Assembly (NCBI GenBank): GCA_021234535.1
Contig: CM037830.1
Span: 37,758,937-37,822,936 of the forward strand
DNA length: 64,000 nucleotides
Reading direction: 5' to 3'
Origin: Stichopus chloronotus
Taxonomy: Eukaryota; Echinodermata; Holothuroidea; Aspidochirotida; Stichopodidae
The translations under genes and the position numbers were made by a program. Below, in pieces: positions 26,387 to 38,197 of this stretch (positions are counted from its first letter, which is position 1; each line of letters starts with the position of its first letter). Below the pieces are notes generated by a model. The model saw nothing but the letters and a program-made list of their open reading frames with translations. It did not search any database and was not told the DNA's origin.

Positions 26387-27352
26387 ATGGTCCTTAATGG
26401 AAACTTCGTCAGGACGATCGTGGAAGTTGTTGCTAAGGTGCTATGTATCGGACTTCTTGTGGCCCAGCAGGTCCTCCTTGGCATCATCGTAAACAAGTTC
26501 GATCGCCAGGCAACGATCTCTCTCCCGGTATGGATCATCCTGGATGTTGTCGTTATCCTGTGGTGGGTTTGCGCCCTCTGCATGCCTGCGTGCAGCAATT
26601 TCTGCCTCAGGAAGTTACCACGAAAGCTGTTTCAGTTGTTGAGTGAGGTCCGTTTCGCCTACCTGTCATGGGTTCTCTATGCAGCTTTGCTTTGCCTGAA
26701 GATCAACCACATGTTTTTCTACTTCTCGGAGGGTCTGCCGCAGAGGCCCGAGCTTTACTCTTCGACAGGCCTTAAGCTGATATTGTCCATGACGGGGGTG
26801 ATCTTTTTGCTGCTGGCGTATTGTCACCACAAGGATCTGAAGGGCGTCTATTACAAGCTCACCATGGAGAAAATTGCCTTCTCTGCTTGTCTGGATGTGT
26901 TGGACTCCCTCATGCTTCTGGACTTCCTCTTCATCAATGTTACGGGGTTGGTCATCACCCCCAAACTGGACAAGATCATCCGGGCGTTCTCCTGCATTTG
27001 CATTCTTCTTCCAACAGTGCCCCTCCTGGTCCTCCGATGCATACAGACGCCAAGTCCCAAGCACAAACTCTACCGTATCGTCCTCATTATTCAGTCTCTC
27101 CTGTATCTTCTGTTGGTGAACTTTCCACTCTTCTCCATCAGGCTTTACTTCTGGTACAAGCTTAACCAGGACATTTCCACGTTCTTCACGAAAAATTTAA
27201 TCATGCTCTTCAAAGGTGTGGCAGAAATACTGAAGGAGTCCTTGAAGCTCTACAAGTCTGAGTCGTCTGCAGGCTACATATCCGAGGATCCTGACGTGGG
27301 AACCAGACTGAACCAGCTCTCGACAAAAGATTCAGGAAAAGAGGATGTTTGA
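26387..27352 (+). CDS. TMEM121-family multipass membrane protein, paralog 2
   Basis: A 321-residue single-exon frame. It shares long identical runs with the gene at 16535: KINHMFFYF, IRAFSCICILLP, ISTFFTKN and IMLFKG; I estimate about half of positions match. Hydrophobic segments sit at the same places in both, as does the CHH motif after the fourth segment (YCHHKDLKG). The C-terminal tail differs: it is short, serine-rich and lacks the acidic block of paralog 1. The coding sequence is visibly more GC-rich than paralog 1 and its surroundings. Same orientation and about 9 kb spacing point to an old tandem duplication. Function is unknown beyond the family assignment. Confidence 0.8.
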   Translation: MVLNGNFVRTIVEVVAKVLCIGLLVAQQVLLGIIVNKFDRQATISLPVWIILDVVVILWWVCALCMPACSNFCLRKLPRKLFQLLSEVRFAYLSWVLYAALLCLKINHMFFYFSEGLPQRPELYSSTGLKLILSMTGVIFLLLAYCHHKDLKGVYYKLTMEKIAFSACLDVLDSLMLLDFLFINVTGLVITPKLDKIIRAFSCICILLPTVPLLVLRCIQTPSPKHKLYRIVLIIQSLLYLLLVNFPLFSIRLYFWYKLNQDISTFFTKNLIMLFKGVAEILKESLKLYKSESSAGYISEDPDVGTRLNQLSTKDSGKEDV

Positions 27353-29750
27353 TTTTAAGATTGTCCCTTCTTTGAGTATTACTTTGAAAGGTTGGCAACA
27401 ATTGATAGCTTACTCTGTGTGCCAATCTCTGTGAAGAAAGTGAACATGTCAGCCGAGAGTGTCATGTGGGTTCTCAGTTTTAAATGACAAATTCATCTCT
27501 TGAGCTTGTGTGTCTTTGAGGCTGTGTCACTCTCCAACAAAAACTGGCTGGATGTATCGTCTCTTGCGATTGGTCGACAATTTGTGTGTCACAGAATCTG
27601 AGTGATAGGTCACATCAGGGGTATTGTGCAAGATGCAAGTCATAGACTAAGGAGGTAACGTTAGGATTGAAGGGGGGGGGGGTCAGACCCACAAGTCGGA
27701 GAATCATTTGACATATCAGTTGTTGTTCATTATTCCCAAATTGTGTGTTCACAAGAGGGAGCCCCTTGCTTGGATCATTCACACATTGACATCGATAAAT
27801 GGTAATCAACTGTGAATCACACCAACAGCACACGCATCTGTATCATTATAACAAGGAACTGAGCAGCCATGAACTTGTTTTATTCCTCATCCTTCTCTTA
27901 CTTTTATAGTTGGTGTGTCATAAATTTGGCAGTTTAGCAGATTAAGAGAAAGGAGATATGTGTGCCTAGTAAAGAAGCAATGTTAGTTGCTATACTTGAG
28001 GTTAGACTAGGTGGTGAGTGCCTTTAGGAACAAATCTTGCAATGTAGATGAAAGGTAGTACAGGAAAAATCAGTGCATTGGTAAACTCAACAAGGTGTTG
28101 AGATCACCTAAAATACAAAGTTAGGACATCACACCGTATATTCTGATGTGAACATTCTTGTATGTGGTGGCATCACCATATATATTGTGGTGATATTGAG
28201 GACTTGCTGAGACAGACCGAACGGAGAGAGAAATGTTGCCTTCATTGCTGCAGTTTAAAACAATTTTTAGATTGATGTGGCCTAGTGCTCATGTGTATAT
28301 GCATTTCATATTTTGGAAATCACACGCAGGACCTTTCAGTCGTGTAATACCATTTATCTCTTTCTTTTTTGTTTTTTTTTCTTCAATCAACGAAGTATTG
28401 TTAATATATGAGTACATATCGTTCATATTGATTTTACAAAGTGTGATTTATTTATGAATGAACGTCACTGCCTTTACATGTTTTTTTGTTGTTGTATCAT
28501 TCCAGTGATGTCGTCCAATGTGTATAGTACTAACCACCCATGCATGCTTTTCATCTTATAACACAGTACCTTGGTGCATATATATTTAAAATGCTTTTCC
28601 TCTGTTTGGGGAGAAAAAAGCAACTTGCTGAGTCTGAAATAATTACATTATAGTAACTTTATCTTTTCTGCTGTCTTTGAGAAATTTGACAAATATGTCA
28701 TTTTTCTTTTTTTCTTCTTTTTTTTTTTTGCCGTTCAGCTTTGATGTTAAATCTTTATCCGCATTTTAACTCTGGTCTTAGAAGAAATGTTTAGGTGATA
28801 CCATGGAAATTAAGTTTCAAGGGCTGTTTCGTTTATGTGCTCCAAAGAGATGAACACTCCAGGGTACATTCGTCAAGGAGAATGTGAAATTCAGAATTCC
28901 CTCCTTTCATTTTGTTCTTATAAGGTCATATATAATTGTTCCATTTCAGAATCTGTGGACACTACTGACCTCTCCTTAGGTGAGGTCATTGACAAAGCAA
29001 TGACAATATGCTTAAACAAAGAAAAAGAAAAAAAGAAAAGAGATCAGTCTAAAAGATGAATTATCTGGAATTATCAATATACTTATTGCATGTGATGCAT
29101 GTGAACAGTGAAGCAATTCGCAGAGTTTTATTCCAGCCTTGGAATTATTTTGCGCAAATGTCACTAGAAACTCAAAGAATTTGTAGGTAATTCAACTTTG
29201 TATTAACATTACATTTACCATTTTCAGTTTATCTCCTCATTTTCTTTGTCCTCAAGAATGCCAGGTCCATTATTGTCCTGTGAATTATTGTGTCTGTTCT
29301 CTGTTGTTCTGTGGAATTGACTCAAGTTCTGTATTTGCACCACATTTTTGAAAATTCACTGTATTTCTCCAAAAATGCCAAGTGTGTTGAGTGTGACCTA
29401 TCGCAGTTCCAGAGATCATGGGACTTTATTTCTGTATTTGACAAATTGACATCACATTTTGTAACATTCATTTTGAATCACCTTTATTTCTTTTTCCCAA
29501 AAATTACACTGCAGTTGGTCTACCTTTTGAGAAAGTGTGCTCACGATAGTCTTTTTGTTCCAAGTTCAACTCTTACCAACTCTTAATTTTTGAATTCTGT
29601 GCAAAATCTTGCTAGATGATGCAGAGGCTGTGTATTTCTAACTAGGATCCTTCATTTTGTTTGGTACATTTTTCATTATTTCATGACACTTTGTGACTCG
29701 TCAATGAGGACTACGAAAGTTTGTTGATATGAAATGGTCTACAGAATGGG
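27353..29750. other. Gene-free stretch after paralog 2
   Basis: Probably begins with the 3' untranslated region of the preceding gene. It includes an 11-base G run (27672-27682) and T-rich tracts near 28370 and 28715. No AATAAA was found close to the stop codon, so the 3' end of the transcript is not placed. Confidence 0.35.
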
Positions 29751-29799
29751 TGTGACCTGTTGATGGGGTGTGGATTATAGATAGGGCATGGTTCACTGT

Positions 29800-30530
29800 G
29801 CGGTCTGTTGATAGGTTGCGATCTGTTGATAGGGTGCGATCTGTCGATAGATTGAAATCTGTTGATAGGGTGCGATCTGTTGATAGGGTGTGATCTTTTG
29901 ATAGGTTGAAGTCTGTTGATAGGTTGCGGTCTGTTGATAGGTTGCGATCTGTTGATAGGGTGCAATCTGTTGATAGGTTGAAGTCTGTTGATAGGTTGCG
30001 GTCTGTTGATAGGTTGCGATCTGTTGATAGGGTGCGATCTGTTGATAGGTTGAAGTCTGTTGATAGGTTGCGGTCTGTTGATAGGTTGCGATCTGTTGAT
30101 AGAGTGCAATCAGTTGATAAGGTGCGATCTGTTGATAGGTTGAAGTCTGTTGATATGTTGCGATCTGTTGATAGGTTGTGGTCTGTTGATAGGGTGCAAT
30201 CTGTTGATAGGTTGAAGTCTGTTGATAGGTTGAAGTCTGTTGATAGGTTGCGATCTGTTGATAGGGTGCGATCTGTTGATAGGTTGAAGTCTGTTGATAG
30301 GTTGCGGTCTGTTGATAGGTTGCGATCTGTTGATAGAGTGCAATCAGTTGATAAGGTGCGATCTGTTGATAGGTTGAAGTCTGTTGATAGGTTGCGATCT
30401 GTTGATAGGTTGTGGTCTGTTGATAGGGTGCAATTTGTTGATAGAGTGCGATCTGTTGATAGGTTGCGTCTTGTTGATAGAGTGCAATCTTTTGATGGTG
30501 TTCGCTCTGTTGATAGGTTGCAATCTGTGA
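29800..30530. repeat. 18-bp minisatellite with higher-order structure
   Basis: About 40 copies of a unit like GTTGATAGGTTGCGATCT follow each other. Variation is concentrated in four positions (GAAG, CGGT, CGAT, CAAT) and in GG versus AG. A 13-unit block of 234 bp is duplicated: the variant string AGAGTGCAATCAGTTGATAA at 30101 recurs at 30335 with the same neighbours. Because 18 is a multiple of three and the unit lacks stops in five of six frames, long open frames run on both strands (for example 285 codons on minus). I take these as by-products of the repeat, not genes. Confidence 0.9.
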
Positions 30531-30570
30531 AGCATATACTGTCTGAAAGATGGCTCAATTTACTAGACTG

Positions 30571-32658
30571 AAAAGTGGAAAAGTTGTTTCAAACAATTAG
30601 TATTATCTCAAGGAAAAGTTTGATAATGATTTTGTTTACCTCATTGTACATTAATCAGAAAGAATATTGGCATTGCAACAAAGACAGATTGCTGTCCCTG
30701 TCCCTCCATAGTCTCTGTGAGGTGATCTAAGTTCCAAATGGCATAAGGTTCATTCTTTAATTTGAGACATGTTGGTACCTCATTAGTTAAACATCCAAGG
30801 TATTTTAAATTATTGCTTTTTTATGCATCAGCAATACAACCACTGTTGCACTATGTATTCCTCAACTTGTTTAATTTCTAAAACACTTTTTTTGTGTCTA
30901 TTTTGTAGATTAAATCGAGGACATCAACATGGTACATGTACATTTCAGTCGCAATTTCCCAACTTTTTTTTTTTTTTTCAGTGAAGCATTTCTTGAAGCA
31001 TTTTTCATTTGTAGTTTCCATACATTTGTGCATCCTCTTAATGTGCAATGCAGTATTATTTGTTGACACTTCCTGAAATGAATTTTTCAACTGGTTTTGC
31101 ATCATTCATTGATATTTTACTGTCAAATAGCTAATGTATAGCATCACGTGGATATCTCTTGCCCTATCATAGTTAGTGAGCATTTCATACTGTATCCAGT
31201 AAGATTTAATATATGCATATATAGTTCCTTAATACTGTCTCTGTAACCTTTTAAATCTCAAAACAATAATAACAATGTAACAAAAAGAACAATTGTCGAT
31301 TACACAGCATTAATGTATTAAATCATACAACCATTCTGAAATGTCTTGAAACATCCAGAAAAAGTATGTCATTGAGTGAACAAAATTTGTTCAATAGTCC
31401 TTTGACACAATTAACTGTTGCAGATTTTTCCTTTCAGATATAATGAAGGAAATAACTGCAAGCTACCTTAGTATATTCTGACTTGATTTTGGCCTGTGAA
31501 ATTTCTAGGGACTCTAAAAGAAATCTTGGGCAAACATTTAAATAGCATATTGAATAACTCAATTTACCCAAATAAGGAAAATTTCAAGGTGATGTGTAGA
31601 ACTGTAATTGTACTGAAATAATCCCAAATTCAACATTTTGTAACCATAAAAAGGAGGAAAAGGTACAACATTGAAAATGGAAAATCTTTGATTAAGTATT
31701 TGTTACATGTTTTTTTTTAGTACATAATGCATTATTTTGCTTTTTGTCCTACTTCTTTCTAGATTTTCAAGACTATAATGAGGCTTATGAGATAATCAAA
31801 TGTTTATTTATGACAGGAACTGAGTCACCATTGCCAAATATAGACAACATCTTGACATTAGCCTCATTGGGCAGCAAAGTGTAATTGAACAAGTTGAATA
31901 TTGAGACAGACATTGAGGTTTATTAATCATTACCAAGTATGGTGGCCCAAATCATCTTCTTACATCCTAACATGTTCTTACCTTCATCATAGTAAGTTAA
32001 GACAATGGACATTAATGAGGCTTACAGTTCAGTATTTATGGAAGGTAGTACACTAACTTGACTTATATTGCTGGATAAAAATGATGGCTAGATGGTTAAG
32101 TTTATATACTGTAGTAGCTTTACAGTCTATCATTTCTGCAATTTAAATATTAAAAATGTTCGTGAGTCAGGAAATATAAACCAAAAGTCATTCTTGCCTA
32201 TTGTACAACTCCAGTACCAATCAGCAGTATGTGTGCTTTTAAACTGTCTGACTTTCAGTGGAAGCGTCTCGTCGGTGATTGTGGTCACACAGTGATTTGA
32301 AGGTAAACTAAATAATGTTAGATCTTGCACATTCTTCAGATCTTGCAGAGGGGTTTCAAAGATTGTATTTGAAGGAGATAAAGGTCATAAGATTAAGGAA
32401 TAAATGATGTTGTTCTGAATTGATTGGTGAATAAAGTATCAATTAAGATTCCTAATATTTCATCATTTGTTGGGATTATAGAATGTTGATAACGTAGCAG
32501 AAAGACAATGAAATCTATCATTGGCAGACAGTATCAAAGCTGTTAATGAGGACTTTAACTGTGAATAATGATATCATAGGAGTAAAGTAACCTTGGCAGA
32601 TTTTGAGATCATCAGAATGCATATCAGCAATGCAGTTTACTCCCACCATAGCATAGAC
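30571..32658. other. No gene recognised
   Basis: AT-rich sequence with poly(T) runs (for example 30965-30979). No conserved coding sequence was found. An AATAAA followed by GT-rich sequence at 32399-32404 could serve a plus-strand transcript, but none is established. Confidence 0.35.
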
Positions 32659-32719
32659 TTCAACTGGGGGAGGGGGTCAACTGGGAGGGAGGTAGTTAAC
32701 TGGGGAAGGGGGTAGGGTT
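32659..32719 (+). repeat. G-rich triple repeat with G-quadruplex potential
   Basis: Three imperfect copies of a unit beginning TCAACTGGG or TTAACTGGG carry runs of three to five G. Positions 32666-32689 have four G-tracts with loops of 1, 6 and 1 bases, which meets the usual quadruplex rule. Confidence 0.5.
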
Positions 32720-33784
32720 GATGGCAGTCCATTATTTAAGTGTATTTTGGTACACGCAACTACTATAGCTCTGTATTCACTCAGTTTATGCAAGCATGCT
32801 TTATCCTTTTCATTGAATTAGCCCTTTCCTGTTCCTCCTTATGATGTCAACACCAGTGAAGTGACTTTCTGTGGAAGTTCACCTTAGCTTGAGTGCAGAT
32901 TTGGTTACAGCTACATTTCAGTTTATTGAGAATGTTACTTACATGCAAATCAGTGGTTCTTACTTACAAATGTGCCAGTTATTTTATTCTCGACTCATTA
33001 CATTTCTGGGACAAATGTCACTTTTTCTAATTATTTCTCCCGTCAGTATGCCATCATTGTGAACAAAAACTTCTACCTTGTGCCTGGATTGCTCAATTTC
33101 CAATATTTATTGTTTGTTTTACTCAATACCATTTCTGATAGTGAACCTTCTTTAAGATGTTTTCTCAAGTTGATCAATGATTTGCTGTTTTGATAGTAAT
33201 TTTCTGCTTCTCATATCAAAGTGTATTGTGTTTCTCAAGACAGTTTTTATATAGCAGATAAGTTATAAGTAAAACTGTGTCAAAATTTTGTTTTTGCTCG
33301 AAAAGTTGAATTAATTTATGTTATTCTCCTTTTGTTTACTTGATAATCTTACTGTTTTTCTCAATAATTAAAGTATCAGGTGAGTGGCAAGAAACTGGTT
33401 ATTCGCTAGAGGACTAAAAATTTGGAAAAGCTAGTGTTCTGTTCTGAATCTATCAGCAAGTACGATGGATGGTATGAATACAAGAGCACTGTCACAAATT
33501 TCAAAAACCTGTCCAACAAAAGTATTGAAGGGGGCTCATAATTATGATCTTCACCATATTGAGATGTACAGTATACAGCAACGTTTTATAGATCACATTT
33601 TTATAGTTTGAAACTCAGAAACTCACATTAATAATGACAAAGTACTGACTGAAGAGTTTTAAACTAACTTAATAGATAGTCTCCTTTACAACAGTGATGT
33701 AGGCGAAGTGAGTCCATTTTAATCTGTCATTCCGTCCCTTATGCATTGCTCCATGCTGCTGCTGAGTAACCAGCATTTTTGGTT
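32720..33784. other. No gene recognised
   Basis: AT-rich, with short frames only and no recognisable motifs or exon structure. Confidence 0.35.
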
Positions 33785-33990
33785 CCTGGCATCAGCAAAG
33801 GAACCTATGTGTATGCAGTGAGTGTGGCATGTGCGTGTGTGTGTGTGTATGCAAATATGCATTCGTGTGTATGGCTGTGACCTTTGCTCAACAGGGGAAA
33901 GTGGAATGAAAGTCAAACTTGGTGTGTAGGTCCACCATATTGAGAAATTGTGCCCTATTGCTTTTGGTGTAGGTCAAAGGTGATCTGGGG
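33785..33990. repeat. (TG)n-associated dispersed repeat, second copy
   Basis: A (TG)n tract (33831-33851) is followed by a segment ending in AGGTCAAAGGTGA (33971-33983), one base off a perfect DR1. Order and spacing resemble the copy at 12901-13064, and the following ATCTCAAGTTATAAATTT resembles the ATATCTCAGCAACTGAATT there. Confidence 0.4.
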
Positions 33991-34079
33991 TTCACGAGGA
34001 ACAAAACTCTGAAAAGCTTTTTAACACATTATCTCAAGTTATAAATTTTGGACAAAGTTTGTACTTGGTATATGGATGT

Positions 34080-34300
34080 ATTACACTCACAAAACATAAC
34101 GGTAAAATAAGAACTCCATAACTTTTAGGTAAAATTTTACACACAGTTAATGTAAGTCTTACATTGTGTATATAACAATTTTACTAAAATGTAGTAGAAT
34201 TTACCAAAATTATGTAGAATTTACATATACTGTTTACCTAAATTTTGTAAAATAAGAACTGCATAAATTTTACATATGATTAATGGAAATTCTACGTTGT
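34080..34300. repeat. Imperfect direct repeats around AAAATAAGAACT
   Basis: TAAAATAAGAACTCCATAA recurs as TAAAATAAGAACTGCATAA about 150 bp later, with several TAGAATTTAC and TAAAATTTTAC units of both orientations between. It may be a small foldback element; the ends are not defined. Confidence 0.3.
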
Positions 34301-34611
34301 CCGTGAGAAGTTCATTTCAAAATGCCAAGAATATGAATGAAAATGGTTTGAAATAGCTTAAATAAGTCAGAAGACATGTGTATTGACTGGAATTTCCCTT
34401 TAATGAAATCATGGAAATTGTTTCTTTTCTGCATATTTTGCTTTACAGTATGAAAGGTTTGTCAAATTAGCATTGTGGTAGTGGTACCCTTTGCAGTGTT
34501 CAAAATTTGTGGGTCCAATTTCAAAATGGGCCATATGGGCCATTAATCATTACATAGTACACAGGGATAGTTTTTCTACAAATTATGTTCCAGTGTTGAG
34601 GGTTTTCATAG

Positions 34612-35110
34612 CAGTACTATGGTAGTGGAGTCAGTACTATGGTAGTGGAGTCAGTACTATGGTAGTGGAGTCAGTACTATGGTAGTGGAGTCAGTACTAT
34701 GGTAGTGGAGTCAGTACTATGGTAGTGGAGTCAGTACTATGGTAGTGGAGTCAGTACTATGGTAGTGGAGTCAGTACTATGGTAGTGGAGTCAGTACTAT
34801 GGTAGTGGAGTCAGTACTATGGTAGTGGAGTCAGTACTATGGTAGTGGAGTCAGTACTATGGTAGTGGAGTCAGTACTATGGTAGTGGAGTCAGTACTAT
34901 GGTAGTGGAGTCAGTACTATGGTAGTGGAGTCAGTACTATGGTAGTGGAGTCAGTACTATGGTAGTGGAGTCAGTACTATGGTAGTGGAGTCAGTACTAT
35001 GGTAGTGGAGTCAGTACTATGGTAGTGGAGTCAGTACTATGGTAGTGGAGTCAGTACTATGGTAGTGGAGTCAGTACTATGGTAGTGGAGTCAGTACTAT
35101 GGTAGTGGAG
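34612..35110. repeat. 20-bp satellite-like array, about 25 identical copies
   Basis: The unit GGTAGTGGAGTCAGTACTAT is repeated 24 full times plus partial ends (9 and 10 bases) without a single mismatch over 499 bp. There are no spacers. The period is not a multiple of three, so it does not stay open. Complete homogeneity indicates a very recent expansion or ongoing unequal exchange; the true copy number may differ from the assembly. Confidence 0.97.
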
Positions 35111-36438
35111 TGTCTAGTGGCTGATCATCTTTAGGGGGGGGTGATCAGAGAGAATGATCAGCCAAAGCCAAAATGGGGCCCAAGCTTTTAGGGATGTGAT
35201 AAATCATGGGTTAACCTTGGGTAAGACTAAATGACTGCAGTTAAAACAATCTTCATGCAAGGAACCATAGGGCCCTTCTAGGGCTTTCAGCAGTGTTGAA
35301 GGGATATGCATATAACACATGACTGCTGGAATCAGAGACAATGGACAGAGCAGGTTTTTGGAATGTCTATGTTGGATGGGCCTCTGCTGATAGATGGTCC
35401 CCTGTTAATGGAATGGATGGTTCTCTACAGTGATGAAAGAAACAGTTGTCGTTAGTAAAGTCACAAGAAAAGCATGTTTAGACTATGAATTGTATGAAGA
35501 AGCTCAACTAGTTGACTGGAGTGTTAAATTGAAAGGAGAGATCATTGTATGAGCTTCCCGCAGATTTTTTTGCGTTTGCTCAAATGTTAATAATTAAAAA
35601 AACGTTCGATTGAAGTACTTGCTCGAAATTGAGAACACTTTGCCTTTAAGTTGATGATGTCAGCACGAAAGATGTTTTAAAGTCATTTAATGTCGTGTTT
35701 TACAAGCATACATTTGTTTTATGTGTGTCATTTTACTGGAGCCAATAACCAATCCAGATACCAGAAGTGTCATTCTTTCACATTTTAACTTTATAAATAA
35801 GAAAAACAAAATGCCATAAAATAGTACTTTTTATTTATTAATTGTATTTATTCTGAGATAGATGAGTAGCCTAGTGGGAACCTTATATTGTACTGATCAG
35901 TTAGGGATGTTTTTCAAGGGTTTTTCATGCAGAATAGAAAGCACATCTTAAAAAGAAAAAAAAATATAAAAAAAAAATCAGGATCAAATCTGCTAAAGAA
36001 ATTCAAAACAGATGTGAAACATTGTAGATTGTAGATGAATGTTGAATGCATTATTTTTTCTTTTTTTTTTGTTTCTCCTGTCTTGTATAAAAGCAACCTG
36101 TAATTAATATGTGTAATTAATCATTGATGCAATGTCTTGTGAGCATGTACATATTTTGAGACTTTTATCGGTGTTAGATTTGTGGGTATTGAACACAAGT
36201 TACTGTTACCTTCAATAAAAGGTTTGCGCACAAATAGTGTCGGTGGCTACGTCTGATCTTTTGCATTTTATGTTCTTTTTCATTTCTTTTCTTCATATGA
36301 CTTCACACTGATGTGAGTGAACAGTCTTAAATCTGAATTAAGAGGCTTTCCTGTTGAATTATCTCGTCCTCATACATGTAATGTATGGAATGAGATATTG
36401 TAGTTGTTTGATGGTTGGAGGATATTATGGCTCTCTCA
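35111..36438. other. No gene recognised; contains a strong poly(A) signal
   Basis: No coding frame of note. AATAAA at 36214-36219 is followed about 20 bp later by TAGTGTCGGTGG and then T-rich sequence, a good plus-strand 3' end. If it serves TMEM121-like paralog 2, the 3' UTR would be nearly 9 kb, which is possible but unsupported. Confidence 0.35.
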
Positions 36439-36467
36439 GTTGCCATAGCAACAGTTGCCATGGTAAC
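36439..36467. promoter_or_regulatory. Tandem X-box pair (RFX-type sites)
   Basis: GTTGCCATAGCAAC (36439-36452) and GTTGCCATGGTAAC (36454-36467) both fit the X-box consensus GTNRCC-N(0-3)-RGYAAC at every fixed position and are separated by one base. RFX factors bind such sites in promoters of ciliary genes across animals. No ciliary gene was recognised next to it, so the target is unknown. Such motifs can also sit inside dispersed repeats. Confidence 0.55.
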
Positions 36468-36867
36468 ACATGTTTTTTGATACATGACACATGATTGGTG
36501 TGGTACATAAGGTGACCCGGAACAGCCTCCCTCCCCCGACATGTGAAGTTGCATGTGTGTGCATGTGTGAGTTTGCATACTGTGTTAAGCCAAAGTTATG
36601 TATGTGTGTGAGCCTACAGGCGCTGCCTTGGCAGGTATCAGATTCACGAGGGCCTTGCATGTCCTTCCTCATTCAGACGGCATTGATAACTGCTGTCTGA
36701 AAATTTTAACTCTGCAAGGAGGTCTGGCACCTAATACCTAGAGTCCTGCCCTCTCTTCTAGGTAATCATTTGCTGCATGCAATTATTGGTAAAAGGGGAA
36801 TTCGATCAACTTTCTTACAGGGAACTGTAAGCAGTACTTACCTTGTAAGGCACTGAGTGTGAGTATG

Positions 36868-37510
36868 TGCTGTGTGTGTATGTGTGCATCCTTATTTCAA
36901 ATGTTTGTGTCCACAACTCCTAGACTGTAAAGCCGATGAAGCTCAAAGTTGGGTAGATAGGGTGACCCATGGTCTGAAGTTGTGTCTCCCATCAAAATTT
37001 ATGGTCAAAGGTCAAATTAGTGAAAATTTTATTTTCTCTGTATTCCGTAATCCAAAATCGCTATTTTCATGGGACCTTTTTAAATATGTGACTGATATGC
37101 AAGATTTTATTTAAAAATCATATTTGTGTGTGTTTTGATGCCAAAGCTCAGAGGTCAAATTTGACCGTGAAAAGTTTGCATCCGCAACTTCTCCTAGACC
37201 ATAGTGTCGATAAAGGTCCCAAGTTATTAGAGAGATGACCCATGGTCTGAGTTTGAGTCTCCCATCACAATTTAAGGTCAAAGGGGAGAGGTCAAATGTA
37301 GTGAAAATTTTATCATTGCTGTATATCTTCATCCACAAAGTCTATTTCATGAGAGCTTCAAATGTATAACTGGTATACAACATCTTATCTAAAAATATGC
37401 ATGTGTCCCTAACTTCTCCAAAACCACGGTCTTGATGAAAATCAAATTTGTCATCAGTTCTCTCCCATTAAAATTGGGAGATCAAAGGTCAAATCTTAAA
37501 TCTGCAAAAT
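36868..37510. repeat. Tandem block of about 270-bp units carrying DR1-like motifs
   Basis: After a TG-rich tract, three diverged units follow. GACCCATGGTCTGA at 36964 recurs at 37237 (273 bp apart), and TCTCCCAT occurs at 36985, 37258 and 37461. Each unit ends in a GGTCAAAGG-type motif: TGGTCAAAGGTCA (37002-37014), AAGGTCAAAGGGG (near 37274) and AGATCAAAGGTCA (37479-37491). It is related in plan to the repeats at 12901 and 33785. Confidence 0.6.
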
Positions 37511-37867
37511 ATATTGAAAAATTGTGTTACAATTTCCTTTTAGCTAAAAGTCGAAATAACTTGGTCGTTATGTACCTTAGTATGAGTCCGTGCAATTGAT
37601 GACATCATCGATCAAAATTCAGGGTTATTACATCATATGATACAGTACGGTAGTATGTGATGTCAAGATAACTTATTACATGCACTGAAACATTAGCATG
37701 TCAATGTATGGAGCCATCTTTTGGGCTGAACGGTTATGTTTGAAAACGGTCTCATGATCCATGATTTGGTGATCTCATTTAGTATGGTGCATAAAAAACA
37801 TGGGCGGAGTTGAGATGTTTACAGAGTTAACAGTACATTTTGAAGTGAAAAAGTAATCAAGCATCAC

Positions 37868-38180
37868 GATGCCCTCCTTAGAACTGCCCTTCTTAGAACA
37901 GAGTGACTGCGCGCTGATTTGAGTCTCGGAATAGATCCCTGGTGCATGACGTCATATTGAAGCGCCCTCCTTGAGACAGTTCAAGGAAAAACATGGAGAT
38001 TCCCGGAAACCCGGCCCTGGGAAAATCCACAGGATTAATTAGCCGCGTTATTTGCCATACTGTGTGTATGAATGTGCACGTCCGCACGTGAGACATCTCT
38101 GGTACATGCATCATTCCATGTACATGCGGCTACGCATGGCAACATGTGCTGCTTGTTTGTTTGCCTCAAGGAGGGCATCC
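37868..38180. repeat. Possible small element with GATGCCCTCCTT inverted ends
   Basis: GATGCCCTCCTTAGA at the left faces the inverse, CTCAAGGAGGGCATC, at the right, and a further direct copy (GCGCCCTCCTTGAGAC) lies inside near 37971. The 12-bp exact inverted match suggests a non-autonomous element, but the ends are short. Confidence 0.3.
37947..37954. promoter_or_regulatory. CRE palindrome TGACGTCA
   Basis: A full CREB/ATF site, with a second perfect copy at 38198-38205, 251 bp away. The pair could mark a promoter or enhancer, although no gene start was recognised here. Confidence 0.3.
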
Positions 38181-38197
38181 TTGTTATTTTTGTTATT

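Noticed and set aside
29701..30571. Long frames of 285 (minus) and 221 (plus) codons in the 18-bp repeat
   Set aside because: The unit length is divisible by three and lacks stops in five frames, so long frames on both strands arise automatically. There is no start context, domain or splice support.
34612..35110. CRISPR-like array
   Set aside because: The repeats are directly adjacent with no spacers, and the genome is a metazoan.
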